Shown here: positions 1 to 9,128 of the stretch, piece by piece
Layout of the letters: each line of letters starts with the position of its first letter
Numbering within the stretch: the first letter of the stretch is position 1
Assembly: GCF_017311575.1 (NCBI RefSeq)
Contig: NZ_JAFFQY010000063.1
Location: 124,001 to 188,000, forward strand
DNA length: 64,000 nt
Reading direction: 5' to 3'
Source of the DNA: Roseococcus thiosulfatophilus
GTDB taxonomy: Bacteria > Pseudomonadota > Alphaproteobacteria > Acetobacterales > Acetobacteraceae
The notes under the pieces: generated by a model
What the model was told of the DNA's origin: nothing
Seen by the model: the letters and a program-made list of their open reading frames with translations, nothing else
The model's database searches: none
Program-made: the position numbers and the translations under genes

Positions 1-1
1 C

Positions 2-931
2 GCCCCGAACCTGGCCCGCGCCCAATCCTGGTCCCCCACGCGGCCCGTTCGCCTCGTGGTGGGCTTCCCGCCCGGCGGCTCGGGCGACTTCATCGCCCGC
101 ACCTTGAGCGAGCCGCTGCGCGAGGCGCTGGGCCAGGCCGTGGTGGTGGACAATCGGCCGGGTGCGGGTTCCAACATCGCCTCGGAAGCCGTGGCGCGGG
201 CCGAGCCCGATGGCCACACCCTGCTGCTGGGGGGCAATTTCAGCCATGCGGTGAACCCGGCCCTGTATGCGCGCATCCCCTTCCATCCGGTGCGGGACTT
301 CACCGCCATCACGCGGCTGACGGACCTGCCGACCATCCTGGCGGTGCGCCCGCAGCTCGGCATCACGACGCTTGCGCAGCTCATCGAACGCGTGCGGGCC
401 GAGCCTGGGCGGTGGAACTACGCGACGCCCGGCAATGGCACGCCTTCGCACTTGGCGGGTGTCATGCTGGCGCGGACCGCGGGCATCGAGCTGACGCACG
501 TGCCCTTCCGCGGCGGCGCCCCCTCGCTCCAGGCCGTGCTCTCGGGCGATGTTGAGCTGCTGATCGGCACGCCGCCCGTGGCCTTGCCGCCTGTGCGCGG
601 CGGGCAGCTGCGGGCGCTGTCGCTGACCACGCGCGAGGCCTCGCCCGTCATCGAGGGCATTCCCGGCACCGGCACGGCTGGGCTGCCCGGGCTGAACATC
701 GGCGGCTGGTGGGGGCTCTGGGCGCCGGCGGGCCTGCCCGAGCCCATTCGCCAGCGCGTCTTCGAGGCCGCGCGGCGCATCACCGCCGACCCCGGCGTGC
801 GGGAACGCCTGGCGCGCGAGGGGCTGCAGGGCCTGCCCTCGGAATCGCCCGCCGCCTTCGACGCCTTCATCGCCGAGGAGATCCCCTTCTGGGCCGATGT
901 GGTCCGCGCCGCTGGCGCGCGGGTGGATTGA
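2..931 (+). CDS. Bug-family tripartite tricarboxylate transporter substrate-binding protein (5' end outside window)
   Basis: Periplasmic solute-binding protein of the Bug/TctC family, which captures small carboxylates for TTT transporters or signalling. The open frame enters from the left edge with ARAQSWSPTRPVRLVVGFPPGG, the usual start of the mature protein just after a signal peptide cleaved at Ala-X-Ala, so only the signal peptide is probably missing. Typical family segments follow: GGSGDFIAR, VVDNRPGAGSNIASEAVARAEPDGHTLL, and a C-terminal WGLWAPAGLP segment. No TctA/TctB membrane genes are visible here; Bug proteins are commonly orphan. The next gene starts 5 bases after the stop, so the two are probably cotranscribed. 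The ligand cannot be told from sequence. Confidence 0.9.
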   Translation, partial: APNLARAQSWSPTRPVRLVVGFPPGGSGDFIARTLSEPLREALGQAVVVDNRPGAGSNIASEAVARAEPDGHTLLLGGNFSHAVNPALYARIPFHPVRDFTAITRLTDLPTILAVRPQLGITTLAQLIERVRAEPGRWNYATPGNGTPSHLAGVMLARTAGIELTHVPFRGGAPSLQAVLSGDVELLIGTPPVALPPVRGGQLRALSLTTREASPVIEGIPGTGTAGLPGLNIGGWWGLWAPAGLPEPIRQRVFEAARRITADPGVRERLAREGLQGLPSESPAAFDAFIAEEIPFWADVVRAAGARVD

Positions 932-936
932 GCGGC

Positions 937-2085
937 ATGACGCCTGGCATCCATCGCTGGCCCGCGCAGGAACGCGTGCGTCATGGCAGCCCCGTCGCGG
1001 AGGCGCTTCCCCCCGAGATCGCGGGCGCGCGGCGGGTCGTGCTGGTCACCACGCGCTCCCTGGCCGAGAGCCGCATCGTGGCCGAGGCCCGCCGCGCCAT
1101 TGGCCCTGCGCTGGCCGGGACCTTCGCCCGGATGCGCGCCCACAGCGCCATCGAGGATGTGCTGGCGCTGACCGCCCTGCTGGTCGAGACCGAGGCCGAC
1201 CTGGTGGTGGCCGTCGGCGGCGGTTCGGTGGTGGATGGCAGCAAGGTGGCCTGCCAGGGGGTGTGGCGCGGCTTTCGCGCCGTGGCCGATGTGACCGGGG
1301 CGGCCGCTGGCCGCGCCGCCCATCCCGGCGCCTGGGAGGGCGCACCCCCCAGCCCGCGCATCGTGGCCGTGCCCACCACGCTCTCGGCGGCCGAGTTCGC
1401 CCCCCATGCGGGCGTCACCGACACGGTGGCGGGCCGGAAATACCGGCTGCTGGAGGCCTGGATGGTGCCGCGCAGCGTCATCCTGGACCCCGAGGCGGTG
1501 ATGGAGACGCCGGCGGAGCTCTTCCTCTCCTCCGGCATCCGCGCGGTGGACCATGGGGCGGAGCGCTGGTGTTCGTCCGCGCCGCAGCCCTTCTCGGACG
1601 CCGTCTCGTGGCAGGCATTGCGGATGCTGGCCCAGGGGTTGCCCGCCGTGGCGCGTGATCCGAACGACCGCGCGGCGCGCGCCCTTTGCCAGCAGGCGGC
1701 CTGGATGTCGGTGATGGGCGGCTGGGCCGGGGTGCCCGTGGGGGCGAGCCACGGCATCGGCTACATCCTGGGCGGGGCGCGCGGCGTGCCGCATGGCGTC
1801 ACCTCCTGCCTCATGCTGCCGGCCGTGATGCAGTGGAACGAGGCGGTGAATGGCGTGCGCCAGGCGGAACTGGCGGCGCTGTTCGGCGGCGGGCCCTGCC
1901 ATGCGGCGCTGCGCGGCTTCATCCGGGGCCTGGGGCTGCCGGTGACGCTGGGTGAGGTTGGCATCACGGAGGCCGATATCCCGGACCTGGCCGGGCGCTG
2001 GCTCGGCGACCCGCCCATTGCGACCAATCCCCGGCCAGTGACGGGCGCGGGGGATGTCGCCGCCATCCTGCGCCTCGCCCTGTAG
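937..2085 (+). CDS. Iron-containing alcohol dehydrogenase family protein, maleylacetate reductase-like
   Basis: An NAD(P)H-dependent dehydroquinate-synthase-like oxidoreductase of 382 residues. The nucleotide-binding motif GGGSVVDGSK is at residues 94-103 and VPTTLSAAEFAPHAGVTD begins at about 145; this Ser/Ala-Glu-Phe version is characteristic of maleylacetate reductases, which reduce maleylacetate to 3-oxoadipate in aromatic ring degradation. Two histidines at the usual metal-site positions are present (H272, H286), so a general Fe-alcohol dehydrogenase role is not excluded. The ATG at 937 lies 5 bases after the upstream Bug gene; longer in-frame starts run inside that gene and were not used. 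No ring-cleavage dioxygenase is nearby, so the substrate is unproven. Confidence 0.8.
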   Translation: MTPGIHRWPAQERVRHGSPVAEALPPEIAGARRVVLVTTRSLAESRIVAEARRAIGPALAGTFARMRAHSAIEDVLALTALLVETEADLVVAVGGGSVVDGSKVACQGVWRGFRAVADVTGAAAGRAAHPGAWEGAPPSPRIVAVPTTLSAAEFAPHAGVTDTVAGRKYRLLEAWMVPRSVILDPEAVMETPAELFLSSGIRAVDHGAERWCSSAPQPFSDAVSWQALRMLAQGLPAVARDPNDRAARALCQQAAWMSVMGGWAGVPVGASHGIGYILGGARGVPHGVTSCLMLPAVMQWNEAVNGVRQAELAALFGGGPCHAALRGFIRGLGLPVTLGEVGITEADIPDLAGRWLGDPPIATNPRPVTGAGDVAAILRLAL

Positions 2086-2098
2086 CCGGCAAGGGTTG

Positions 2099-2129
2099 CA
2101 AAAAACGGCGGGAAGGTGCATGTCCCGCC
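2099..2129 (-). terminator. Intrinsic terminator oriented to the minus strand, upstream of fusA
   Basis: A perfect 7-bp inverted repeat (GGCGGGA at 2107-2113 with TCCCGCC at 2123-2129) has six A residues at 2100-2105 on the plus strand. Read on the minus strand this is a hairpin followed by a run of six T. No minus-strand gene ends here, so it would stop antisense transcription coming from fusA, or act weakly on the plus strand behind the upstream gene. Confidence 0.5.
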
Positions 2130-2215
2130 TCGTATAGATCTCTGCCCACGATTCAGAAGAGCAGGCGGCGCCCCTCGACGGGCGTTGTCCTGCTTTTGCC
2201 GCATGGAGGCCCGCA

Positions 2216-4297
<2,082 letters not shown>

Positions 4298-4322
4298 CAC
4301 CAGCAGGCAACGCCTGAATAGG

Positions 4323-4352
4323 AAGGGGCCGGGGGGAAACCTCCGGCCCTTT
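4323..4352 (+). terminator. Rho-independent terminator of fusA
   Basis: A GC-rich stem of about ten pairs (left arm 4326-4335, right arm 4340-4349, one G-T pair) closes on a GAAA loop and extends outward by A-T pairs into a short T run. It lies 25 bases past the fusA stop and just before the convergent MaoC gene. Confidence 0.85.
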
Positions 4353-4359
4353 CCGCGTT

Positions 4360-4809
4360 TCAGCGCTTCAGGAAATGCGTGGCCAGCATGTCAATGACCA
4401 CCACGCCATCCGCCACGCGGGTGCCGAGGTGCCGGACCATGGCCACGCCCATCTCGGGGCGCGAGCGTGATGGCTTCACGCTCTCCACCACGGACGCTAC
4501 CGCCACTTCCTCATCGGGGCGGAGCGGCGCGGGCCACTTGGTATCAATGCCCGAGCCGCCGAGGCTGATCCGCGTCCAGATGCCGCTGCGCATGATCATG
4601 CCGAAGCACATGCCCATGGTGTGCAGGCCGGACGCCACCAGTCCGCCGAACAGCGGTGCCGCGCGCGCCGCTTCCGGGTCCATGTGGAAGGGCTGCGGGT
4701 CGAAGTCGCGCGCATAGGCGATGATCTCGGCCTCGCTCAGGCGGAAGCTGCCATAGTCAAAGCGCTGGCCGGGCGACAATTCATCGAATGAGTTCAGCGG
4801 CGTGTTCAA
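4360..4809 (-). CDS. MaoC-like (R)-specific enoyl hydratase family protein
   Basis: A 149-residue single hot-dog domain of the MaoC dehydratase family, which hydrates enoyl-CoA or related thioesters. The hydratase signature is visible near residues 33-65: AYARDFDPQPFHMDPEAARAAP, with the catalytic Asp and His, then the Gly-rich GGLVASGLHT helix. The only sensible start is TTG at 4809, preceded by a strong AGGGGAGGG about 7 bases upstream. This TTG overlaps the stop of the DUF445 gene (TTGA), so the two are translationally coupled. The substrate is unknown. It converges on fusA across a terminator. Confidence 0.85.
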   Translation of the reverse strand: MNTPLNSFDELSPGQRFDYGSFRLSEAEIIAYARDFDPQPFHMDPEAARAAPLFGGLVASGLHTMGMCFGMIMRSGIWTRISLGGSGIDTKWPAPLRPDEEVAVASVVESVKPSRSRPEMGVAMVRHLGTRVADGVVVIDMLATHFLKR

Positions 4810-6074
4810 TGCGCGACCCTCCCCTCGTTCAGCCAGTGGATCAGCAGGTAGAGGGCGGCGCCCACCAGGAAGCCCACCAGCGTGCCATTGATGCGAATGT
4901 ATTGCAGGTCCTTGCCCACGCGCAGTTCGATCTTGTCGCTGACCTCGCGGCTGTCCCAGCCGGCCACGACCTGGGCGATGAAGGCGGCCAGCCGGTCCTG
5001 GGCGGTGGGCACAAGGCTCGCGAAGGTGGTTTCGATGGCGGCATTCAGCCGGGCGCGCGCCACCGCGTCTTCGGCCAGGAAATTTCCGGCATTGGCGAAG
5101 GAGGCCTCGATCAGCGCCACCGTCCGGCCGCTGGGGTTGCGGGCATCGGCCACCAGCGCCTCGCGCAGGCGGCGCCAGACATCGGCCAGCCATTCCGTGA
5201 CGGTCGGGTGCGCGAGGCCGCGGCGGATGGCGGCGCCCAGGGCAGCGGCGCGCTCGGGCTCGGTTTCCAGGCGCGTGATCTCGGCCTCCAGCCAGGCCTC
5301 GAAAGCTGCGCGGAGGTCGGAATCGCCGGGCTCGATGCGCTGGAGTTCGGCGTTCACGGCGGCCAACACGCGGTCGGCCACATAGGCGCCGGCGGCCCAG
5401 CCCACCACGGCGCCGCCCTGGTCGCGCACGCGGCGCTTGATGGCCTCGCGCAGGTCGTCATGCTTGGCTTCCAGCAGCACCTTCATCTGGCCCAGCGCCA
5501 GGTCGAACACCGCCTGGTGCTGCCCGCCCGCGATCAGCGCCCGCAGCGCGCGGGCCACCAGCGCGGCCCCGCCCGGGCCGCCCGCCACGCGCGGCACCAG
5601 CCGCATGAGCAGCCGTCGCGCGCGGCCGTCTTCCAGCGTGTCCAGAAGCCGGGGCAGGGCCTCGGCCAGGGCCTGGGCTGCGGGGCGGGTATGGGCCGGG
5701 TTGGCCAGGAAGGCGCCGACAATGCCCGCCAGGTCCAGCTGGCCGATCAGCCGCTTCACCTCCGCCTCGGTGAAGACGTGGTTCGCCACGAAGCCGCCGA
5801 GCGACCGCCCCAGCCTGTCCTTCTGGCGCGGGATGATGGCGGTGTGCGGAATGGGCAGCCCCATGGGACGGCGGAACAGCGCCGTCACGGCGAACCAGTC
5901 GGCCAGCCCCCCCACCACGCCGGCCTTGGCCGAGGCCGCCAGCAGATCCGGCCAGAAGCCGGCCGGGAACTGGTAGGCCAGCACCATCAGCACGGCCATC
6001 AGGACCAGCAGCAGGGTCGCGAAAGCCCGATGCCGGGCAAGGGCGCGGCGCAGTTCATCGTCAGGGGATGCCAT
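4806..6074 (-). CDS. DUF445 family membrane-anchored protein (YjiN-like)
   Basis: A protein of about 422 residues of the DUF445 family, whose role is unknown. It has a hydrophobic N-terminal segment (AFATLLLVLMAVLMVLAYQF) followed at once by the family hallmark AKAGVVGGLADWFAVTALFRRPMGLPIPHTAIIPRQKDRLG. A long helical middle and a C-terminal membrane segment (GTLVGFLVGAALYLLIHWL) complete the usual two-anchor topology. An in-frame ATG ten codons upstream (6104) is possible, but it would lie inside the -35 region of the divergent zinc-uptake promoter, so 6074 is preferred. It is followed by and overlaps the MaoC gene. Confidence 0.85.
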   Translation of the reverse strand: MASPDDELRRALARHRAFATLLLVLMAVLMVLAYQFPAGFWPDLLAASAKAGVVGGLADWFAVTALFRRPMGLPIPHTAIIPRQKDRLGRSLGGFVANHVFTEAEVKRLIGQLDLAGIVGAFLANPAHTRPAAQALAEALPRLLDTLEDGRARRLLMRLVPRVAGGPGGAALVARALRALIAGGQHQAVFDLALGQMKVLLEAKHDDLREAIKRRVRDQGGAVVGWAAGAYVADRVLAAVNAELQRIEPGDSDLRAAFEAWLEAEITRLETEPERAAALGAAIRRGLAHPTVTEWLADVWRRLREALVADARNPSGRTVALIEASFANAGNFLAEDAVARARLNAAIETTFASLVPTAQDRLAAFIAQVVAGWDSREVSDKIELRVGKDLQYIRINGTLVGFLVGAALYLLIHWLNEGRVAH

Positions 6075-6103
6075 GGGCGCAGGATAGTCCGGCGCGGGGC
6101 GCA

Positions 6104-6132
6104 TTGGCGACGGGGCCCCACGCTGTTATGAG
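6104..6132 (+). promoter_or_regulatory. Predicted sigma-70 promoter of the zinc-uptake unit
   Basis: TTGGCG (6104-6109), a 17-base spacer and TATGAG (6127-6132). The -10 element lies inside the Zur-type palindrome. Transcription would start near 6139-6141, on top of the ATG at 6141, which predicts a leaderless message. Inferred from pattern only. Confidence 0.5.
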
Positions 6133-6137
6133 ATAAC
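6125..6137. promoter_or_regulatory. Zur-type operator palindrome
   Basis: GTTATGAGATAAC is a perfect 5-3-5 inverted repeat matching the GTTATnnnATAAC core known for zinc uptake regulator (Zur) sites in proteobacteria. It is the only AT-rich palindrome in the intergenic space between DUF445 and the znu genes, and it covers the predicted -10. With zinc present, Zur would block the promoter. Confidence 0.75.
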
Positions 6138-6140
6138 GTG

Positions 6141-6257
6141 ATGCGCTTGCCCCCCAACCCGCTCGACCTCGCCACCGGCATCGCCCCCCGCCTGATCTGG
6201 GTGGGTGCGCTGCTGGCCCTGCTGTGGGCGGCGATCTTCTGGGCGATGCGGACATGA
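6141..6257 (+). CDS. 38-residue single-span membrane microprotein preceding znuC
   Basis: A short frame encoding MRLPPNPLDLATGIAPRLIW followed by VGALLALLWAAIFWAMRT: a polar proline-rich N terminus and one hydrophobic helix (about residues 17-36) with a basic end. Its TGA overlaps the znuC ATG (ATGA), which indicates translational coupling. There is no Shine-Dalgarno, and the ATG lies 3 bases after the Zur palindrome where transcription should begin, so it is probably read from a leaderless mRNA. I do not recognise the family. It could be a small transporter accessory subunit or only a coupling leader peptide. Confidence 0.55.
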   Translation: MRLPPNPLDLATGIAPRLIWVGALLALLWAAIFWAMRT

Positions 6258-6982
6258 GGGCCGTCCAGGAACTGGCGGTGCGGAACCTCACGGTGACGCA
6301 TGGCCGCCACCCGGCCGTGCACCATGTCAGCTTCCGGCTCACCCCGGGGCAGAAGATGGCGCTGGTCGGGCCCAACGGCGCAGGGAAATCCTCTTTGCTG
6401 CACGCGGTCGCCGGGCTGCACGCCCCGGCCGAGGGCGGCATCGAGGGCGCGGGCCAGGTGGCCCTGCTGCCCCAGGCCTCGGCGCTGGACCGCAGCTTCC
6501 CGCTCTCCTGCCGCGATGCCGTGCTGCTGGGCCTGTGGAACGAGGCCGGGGTCTTCCGCGCCATCGCCAACCCCGGCCGTGTGTCCGATGCGCTGGCGGC
6601 CGTGGGGCTGTCGGGCTTCGAGAAGCGGCCGGTGGGCAGCCTTTCGGCCGGGCAGTTCCAGCGCGTGCTCTTCGCGCGGCTGCTGTTGCAGGACGCGCCC
6701 GTGATCCTGCTGGACGAACCCTTCAACGCGCTGGACGCCCGCACCGCGGCCGACCTGCTGGAGGTGGTGCGCCGCTGGCACGGCGAGGGCCGCAGCATCC
6801 TGGCCGTACTGCACGACCTCGACCTCGTCCGCCGTGAATTCCCCACCACCCTGCTCCTGGCGCGGGAGGTGGTGGCCTGCGGCCCGACCGACGAAGTTCT
6901 CTCCGCGCAGAACCGCCTGCGCGCGCGGATGATGGCCGAGGCCTGGGCGGATGACGCCGCCCCCTGCGTCCGCGCCGCCTGA
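6254..6982 (+). CDS. znuC: Zinc ABC transporter ATP-binding protein
   Basis: Cytoplasmic ATPase of a metal-type (zinc/manganese) importer, 242 residues. Walker A GPNGAGKS begins at residue 39, the ABC signature LSAGQFQRV at about 130, and Walker B VILLDEP at 150-156, followed by the switch histidine in VLHDLDLV. The start is the ATG at 6254, overlapping the stop of the 38-residue frame; the longer frame beginning at 6224 has no support. The permease gene follows 4 bases later. Zinc rather than manganese is inferred from the Zur-type operator. The binding protein ZnuA is not encoded in this window. Confidence 0.88.
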   Translation: MRAVQELAVRNLTVTHGRHPAVHHVSFRLTPGQKMALVGPNGAGKSSLLHAVAGLHAPAEGGIEGAGQVALLPQASALDRSFPLSCRDAVLLGLWNEAGVFRAIANPGRVSDALAAVGLSGFEKRPVGSLSAGQFQRVLFARLLLQDAPVILLDEPFNALDARTAADLLEVVRRWHGEGRSILAVLHDLDLVRREFPTTLLLAREVVACGPTDEVLSAQNRLRARMMAEAWADDAAPCVRAA

Positions 6983-6986
6983 GTCC

Positions 6987-7871
6987 ATGATCGGGGAGGG
7001 CCCTATTTGGGAGGGCCTCGTCGGCCCCTTCGTCGAATTCGGCTTCCTGCGGCGCGCGCTGGTGGGGTGCTTGGCCCTCTCGCTCTCGGCCCCGCCGCTC
7101 GGCGTCTTCCTCATGCTGCGGCGGATGAGCCTGACGGGCGATGTGCTGGCCCATGGAATCCTGCCGGGCGTGGCGCTGGGCTTCCTGGTGGCGGGGCTGT
7201 CGGTGCCGGCCATGGCGGTGGGGGGGCTGGTGGCGGGCCTGGGCATCGCCATCGGGGCGGGTGCCATCTCCCGCGCGACGGGCGGACGGGAGGATGCGGC
7301 GCTGGCCGCGCTCTACCTGGCCGCGCTGGCGGTGGGGGTGGTGATGATTTCCTGGCGCGGTTCCTCGGTGGAACTCACGCATATCCTCTTCGGCTCGGTG
7401 CTGGGGGTGGATGACCTGGCGCTGCTGATGATGGGGGGCGCGGCCTCCGCCACCTTGCTCTTCCTGGCCGTGGCCTGGCGGCCGCTGGTGCTGGAATGCT
7501 TCGACCCCTCTTTCGCCCGCGCGGTGGGCGTGCGCGGAAGTGCCTGGCATCTGGGGCTGATGGCGCTGGTGGTGGTCAGCCTGGTCGCGGCCTTCCACGC
7601 GGTGGGCACGCTGATGGCGGTGGGGCTGATGATGCTGCCCGCCATCGCGGCCCGGCACTGGGCGCGGGGCGTGGGGGCCATGGTGCTGGTTTCGGTCGCG
7701 GTGGCGCTGGCCGCGACCCTCTCGGGGCTGCTGCTCTCCTTCCACGCCGACGTGCCCAGCGGGCCGGCCATCGTGCTGGCGGCGGCCGCGCTCTGGGCGG
7801 TGTCGCTGGTGTTCGGCCCCGTGGAGGGGCTGGCGGCGCGGTGGTGGCCGCGCCGGCATCTGGAGGGGTAG
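6987..7871 (+). CDS. znuB: Zinc ABC transporter permease (ABC-3 family)
   Basis: Inner-membrane channel subunit of the zinc importer, 294 residues with about eight hydrophobic spans. Family landmarks include LMLRRMSLTGDVLAHGILPGVALGFL near the N terminus and HAVGTLMAVGLMMLPAIAARHWA toward the C terminus, which carry the conserved metal-pathway histidines. The start ATG at 6987 is 4 bases after znuC, so both are in one transcript under the Zur-type operator. Hairpin repeats follow the stop and may serve as the 3' end of the message. Confidence 0.88.
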   Translation: MIGEGPIWEGLVGPFVEFGFLRRALVGCLALSLSAPPLGVFLMLRRMSLTGDVLAHGILPGVALGFLVAGLSVPAMAVGGLVAGLGIAIGAGAISRATGGREDAALAALYLAALAVGVVMISWRGSSVELTHILFGSVLGVDDLALLMMGGAASATLLFLAVAWRPLVLECFDPSFARAVGVRGSAWHLGLMALVVVSLVAAFHAVGTLMAVGLMMLPAIAARHWARGVGAMVLVSVAVALAATLSGLLLSFHADVPSGPAIVLAAAALWAVSLVFGPVEGLAARWWPRRHLEG

Positions 7872-7878
7872 GGAAGCC

Positions 7879-7920
7879 TAGAGCATGCTGCGTTCACATG
7901 CGTTCACGCAGCCTGCTCCA
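7879..7920. repeat. Intergenic palindrome behind znuB
   Basis: An imperfect inverted repeat: GAGCA-t-GCTGCGT (7881-7893) pairs with ACGCAGC-c-TGCTC (7906-7918), 12 pairs with one mismatch. It looks like a decayed copy of a dispersed palindromic repeat rather than a terminator, because no T run follows. Only one copy is seen in this window. Confidence 0.5.
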
Positions 7921-7931
7921 GCCTTCCTTGA

Positions 7932-7981
7932 GAGCGGGATTCAACGTCTTCGGTGATTCCACCTCAACGCATCCCGCGCTA
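7932..7981. repeat. Dispersed hairpin repeat, copy A
   Basis: The outer arms GCGGGAT (7934-7940) and ATCCCGC (7971-7977) enclose GATTCA, then CGGTGATTCC, and end in GCTAG. It shares the GATTCA / CGGyGATwCC / GCTA layout of copies at 20209 and 23591 but has different, still complementary, outer arms. It runs into the stop codon of the convergent XRE regulator. Confidence 0.6.
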
Positions 7982-8854
7982 GGCTCGGCTGCGCGCCAGC
8001 AATTCCCGCACGCGCTCCGCGGCCGCGGCCCCCTTCATGGCGTCGCGCCACATGGCCTCCGCCACGCGCTGGTGCACGGCCACGCCCTCCTCCGCCGCGG
8101 TGATGCCGGCCACGCCGGGGATGGCCGCGGGCGGGGTATCGGCGGCGATGGGCGCCGTGACGACATGGGCGCGGTCCCGGCCGCGCAACACCATGAAGGA
8201 CCCGCTGGGCTGGGGCCCGGTGGCCAGGCCGATCTGCAGGCCGATGGGCACGTTCTCCATCAGGCGGGCGAGGTTCTCGGCCTCATGCCGGGCGGCCTCG
8301 CGGCAGCGGGTGCGCGTCGCCTCGGGCACCTGCAGGCCGGGGGCCACGCCCTCTTCCAGGAAGCGCAGCAGCGCCGATTCGCTCAGCACCGCCGTCAGGT
8401 TGGGCCGCTTCTGGGCATAGGCCCGCTTGCGGGCCGCCAGCGTGGCCAGTGACTGCTCCACCGCCGCGATCTGCACCAGGCGGTCCGCGCCGGCGGCGAT
8501 GGCCTGGGTCCAGGCCTCGGCCAGCGCGCCGTCGAAGGCCTCGCCCGTGATGGGGAGGCTGTAGGCCTCGCCCACCAGCAACATCTGGTCAGCCTGTTCC
8601 TCCAGGCCGCGCAGCCGCTCCTGGAAGGCGCCGGGACGGGCGAAATACTCGATGCCGATGCCGAGCAGCGACAGGGGCGAGACCTTCAGCAGTTCCGCCA
8701 GCCGGCGGATGGTCTCCAGCTTGATGACCTCGCCCTTCTCATAGCGATAGAGCGCCGCACGGGAGACACCGAGGCGCGCCGCGATCTCCTCGGCGCGCAT
8801 GCCGGATTCCATGCGGTAGGCCCGCAACTGCTGTCCGATGTCCGCGAACTTCAT
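7979..8854 (-). CDS. XRE-family helix-turn-helix transcriptional regulator
   Basis: A DNA-binding regulator of about 291 residues. The N terminus (residues 1-65) is a Cro/CI-type helix-turn-helix: IGQQLRAYRMESGMRAEEIAARLGVSRAALYRYEKGEVIKLETIRRLAELL. The remaining roughly 220 residues are helical and Ala/Arg rich, with no domain I recognise, and may bind an effector. The start at MKFADIG (8854) is chosen because the N-terminal 39 residues of the longer frame are low-complexity and lie before the HTH. It is divergent from the M20 amidohydrolase operon and is a candidate local regulator. Its stop overlaps repeat copy A. Confidence 0.8.
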   Translation of the reverse strand: MKFADIGQQLRAYRMESGMRAEEIAARLGVSRAALYRYEKGEVIKLETIRRLAELLKVSPLSLLGIGIEYFARPGAFQERLRGLEEQADQMLLVGEAYSLPITGEAFDGALAEAWTQAIAAGADRLVQIAAVEQSLATLAARKRAYAQKRPNLTAVLSESALLRFLEEGVAPGLQVPEATRTRCREAARHEAENLARLMENVPIGLQIGLATGPQPSGSFMVLRGRDRAHVVTAPIAADTPPAAIPGVAGITAAEEGVAVHQRVAEAMWRDAMKGAAAAERVRELLARSRA

Positions 8855-9128
8855 TCCCGCCTGTGCCTCGTCCTGACTGCTATCCGGCGGCGTGCCCGTC
8901 CGGAGGGGCAAGACCGTCCCGAAACTCCCCGATCCGGACATCCATGGGCGTCGAGGCGCGCCATTTTTCAACCCAGGGTCGGTAATCCTTTTAAGATAAC
9001 ATCGAAGCCGGCGAGAGAGAATGCCGTTTCAGCAAGCCTGCCTCAAAAATGGTATGGGTCGCGCTGGCCGCCGCCTTTGCCGCCAGGGCCGATTTCAGCA
9101 GCCGGCGATCTGCTCTAAGCTTTGTGTC
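8855..9128. promoter_or_regulatory. Divergent intergenic region between XRE regulator and amidohydrolase operon
   Basis: A gap of 274 bases with an AT-richer patch near 8985-9002 (CCTTTTAAGATAAC). It must hold the promoters of both divergent units. I see no clean operator palindrome and no convincing -35/-10 pair. Confidence 0.35.

Noticed and set aside
2133-2138. TATAGA as the -10 of a fusA promoter
   Set aside because: No acceptable -35 lies 16-18 bases upstream.
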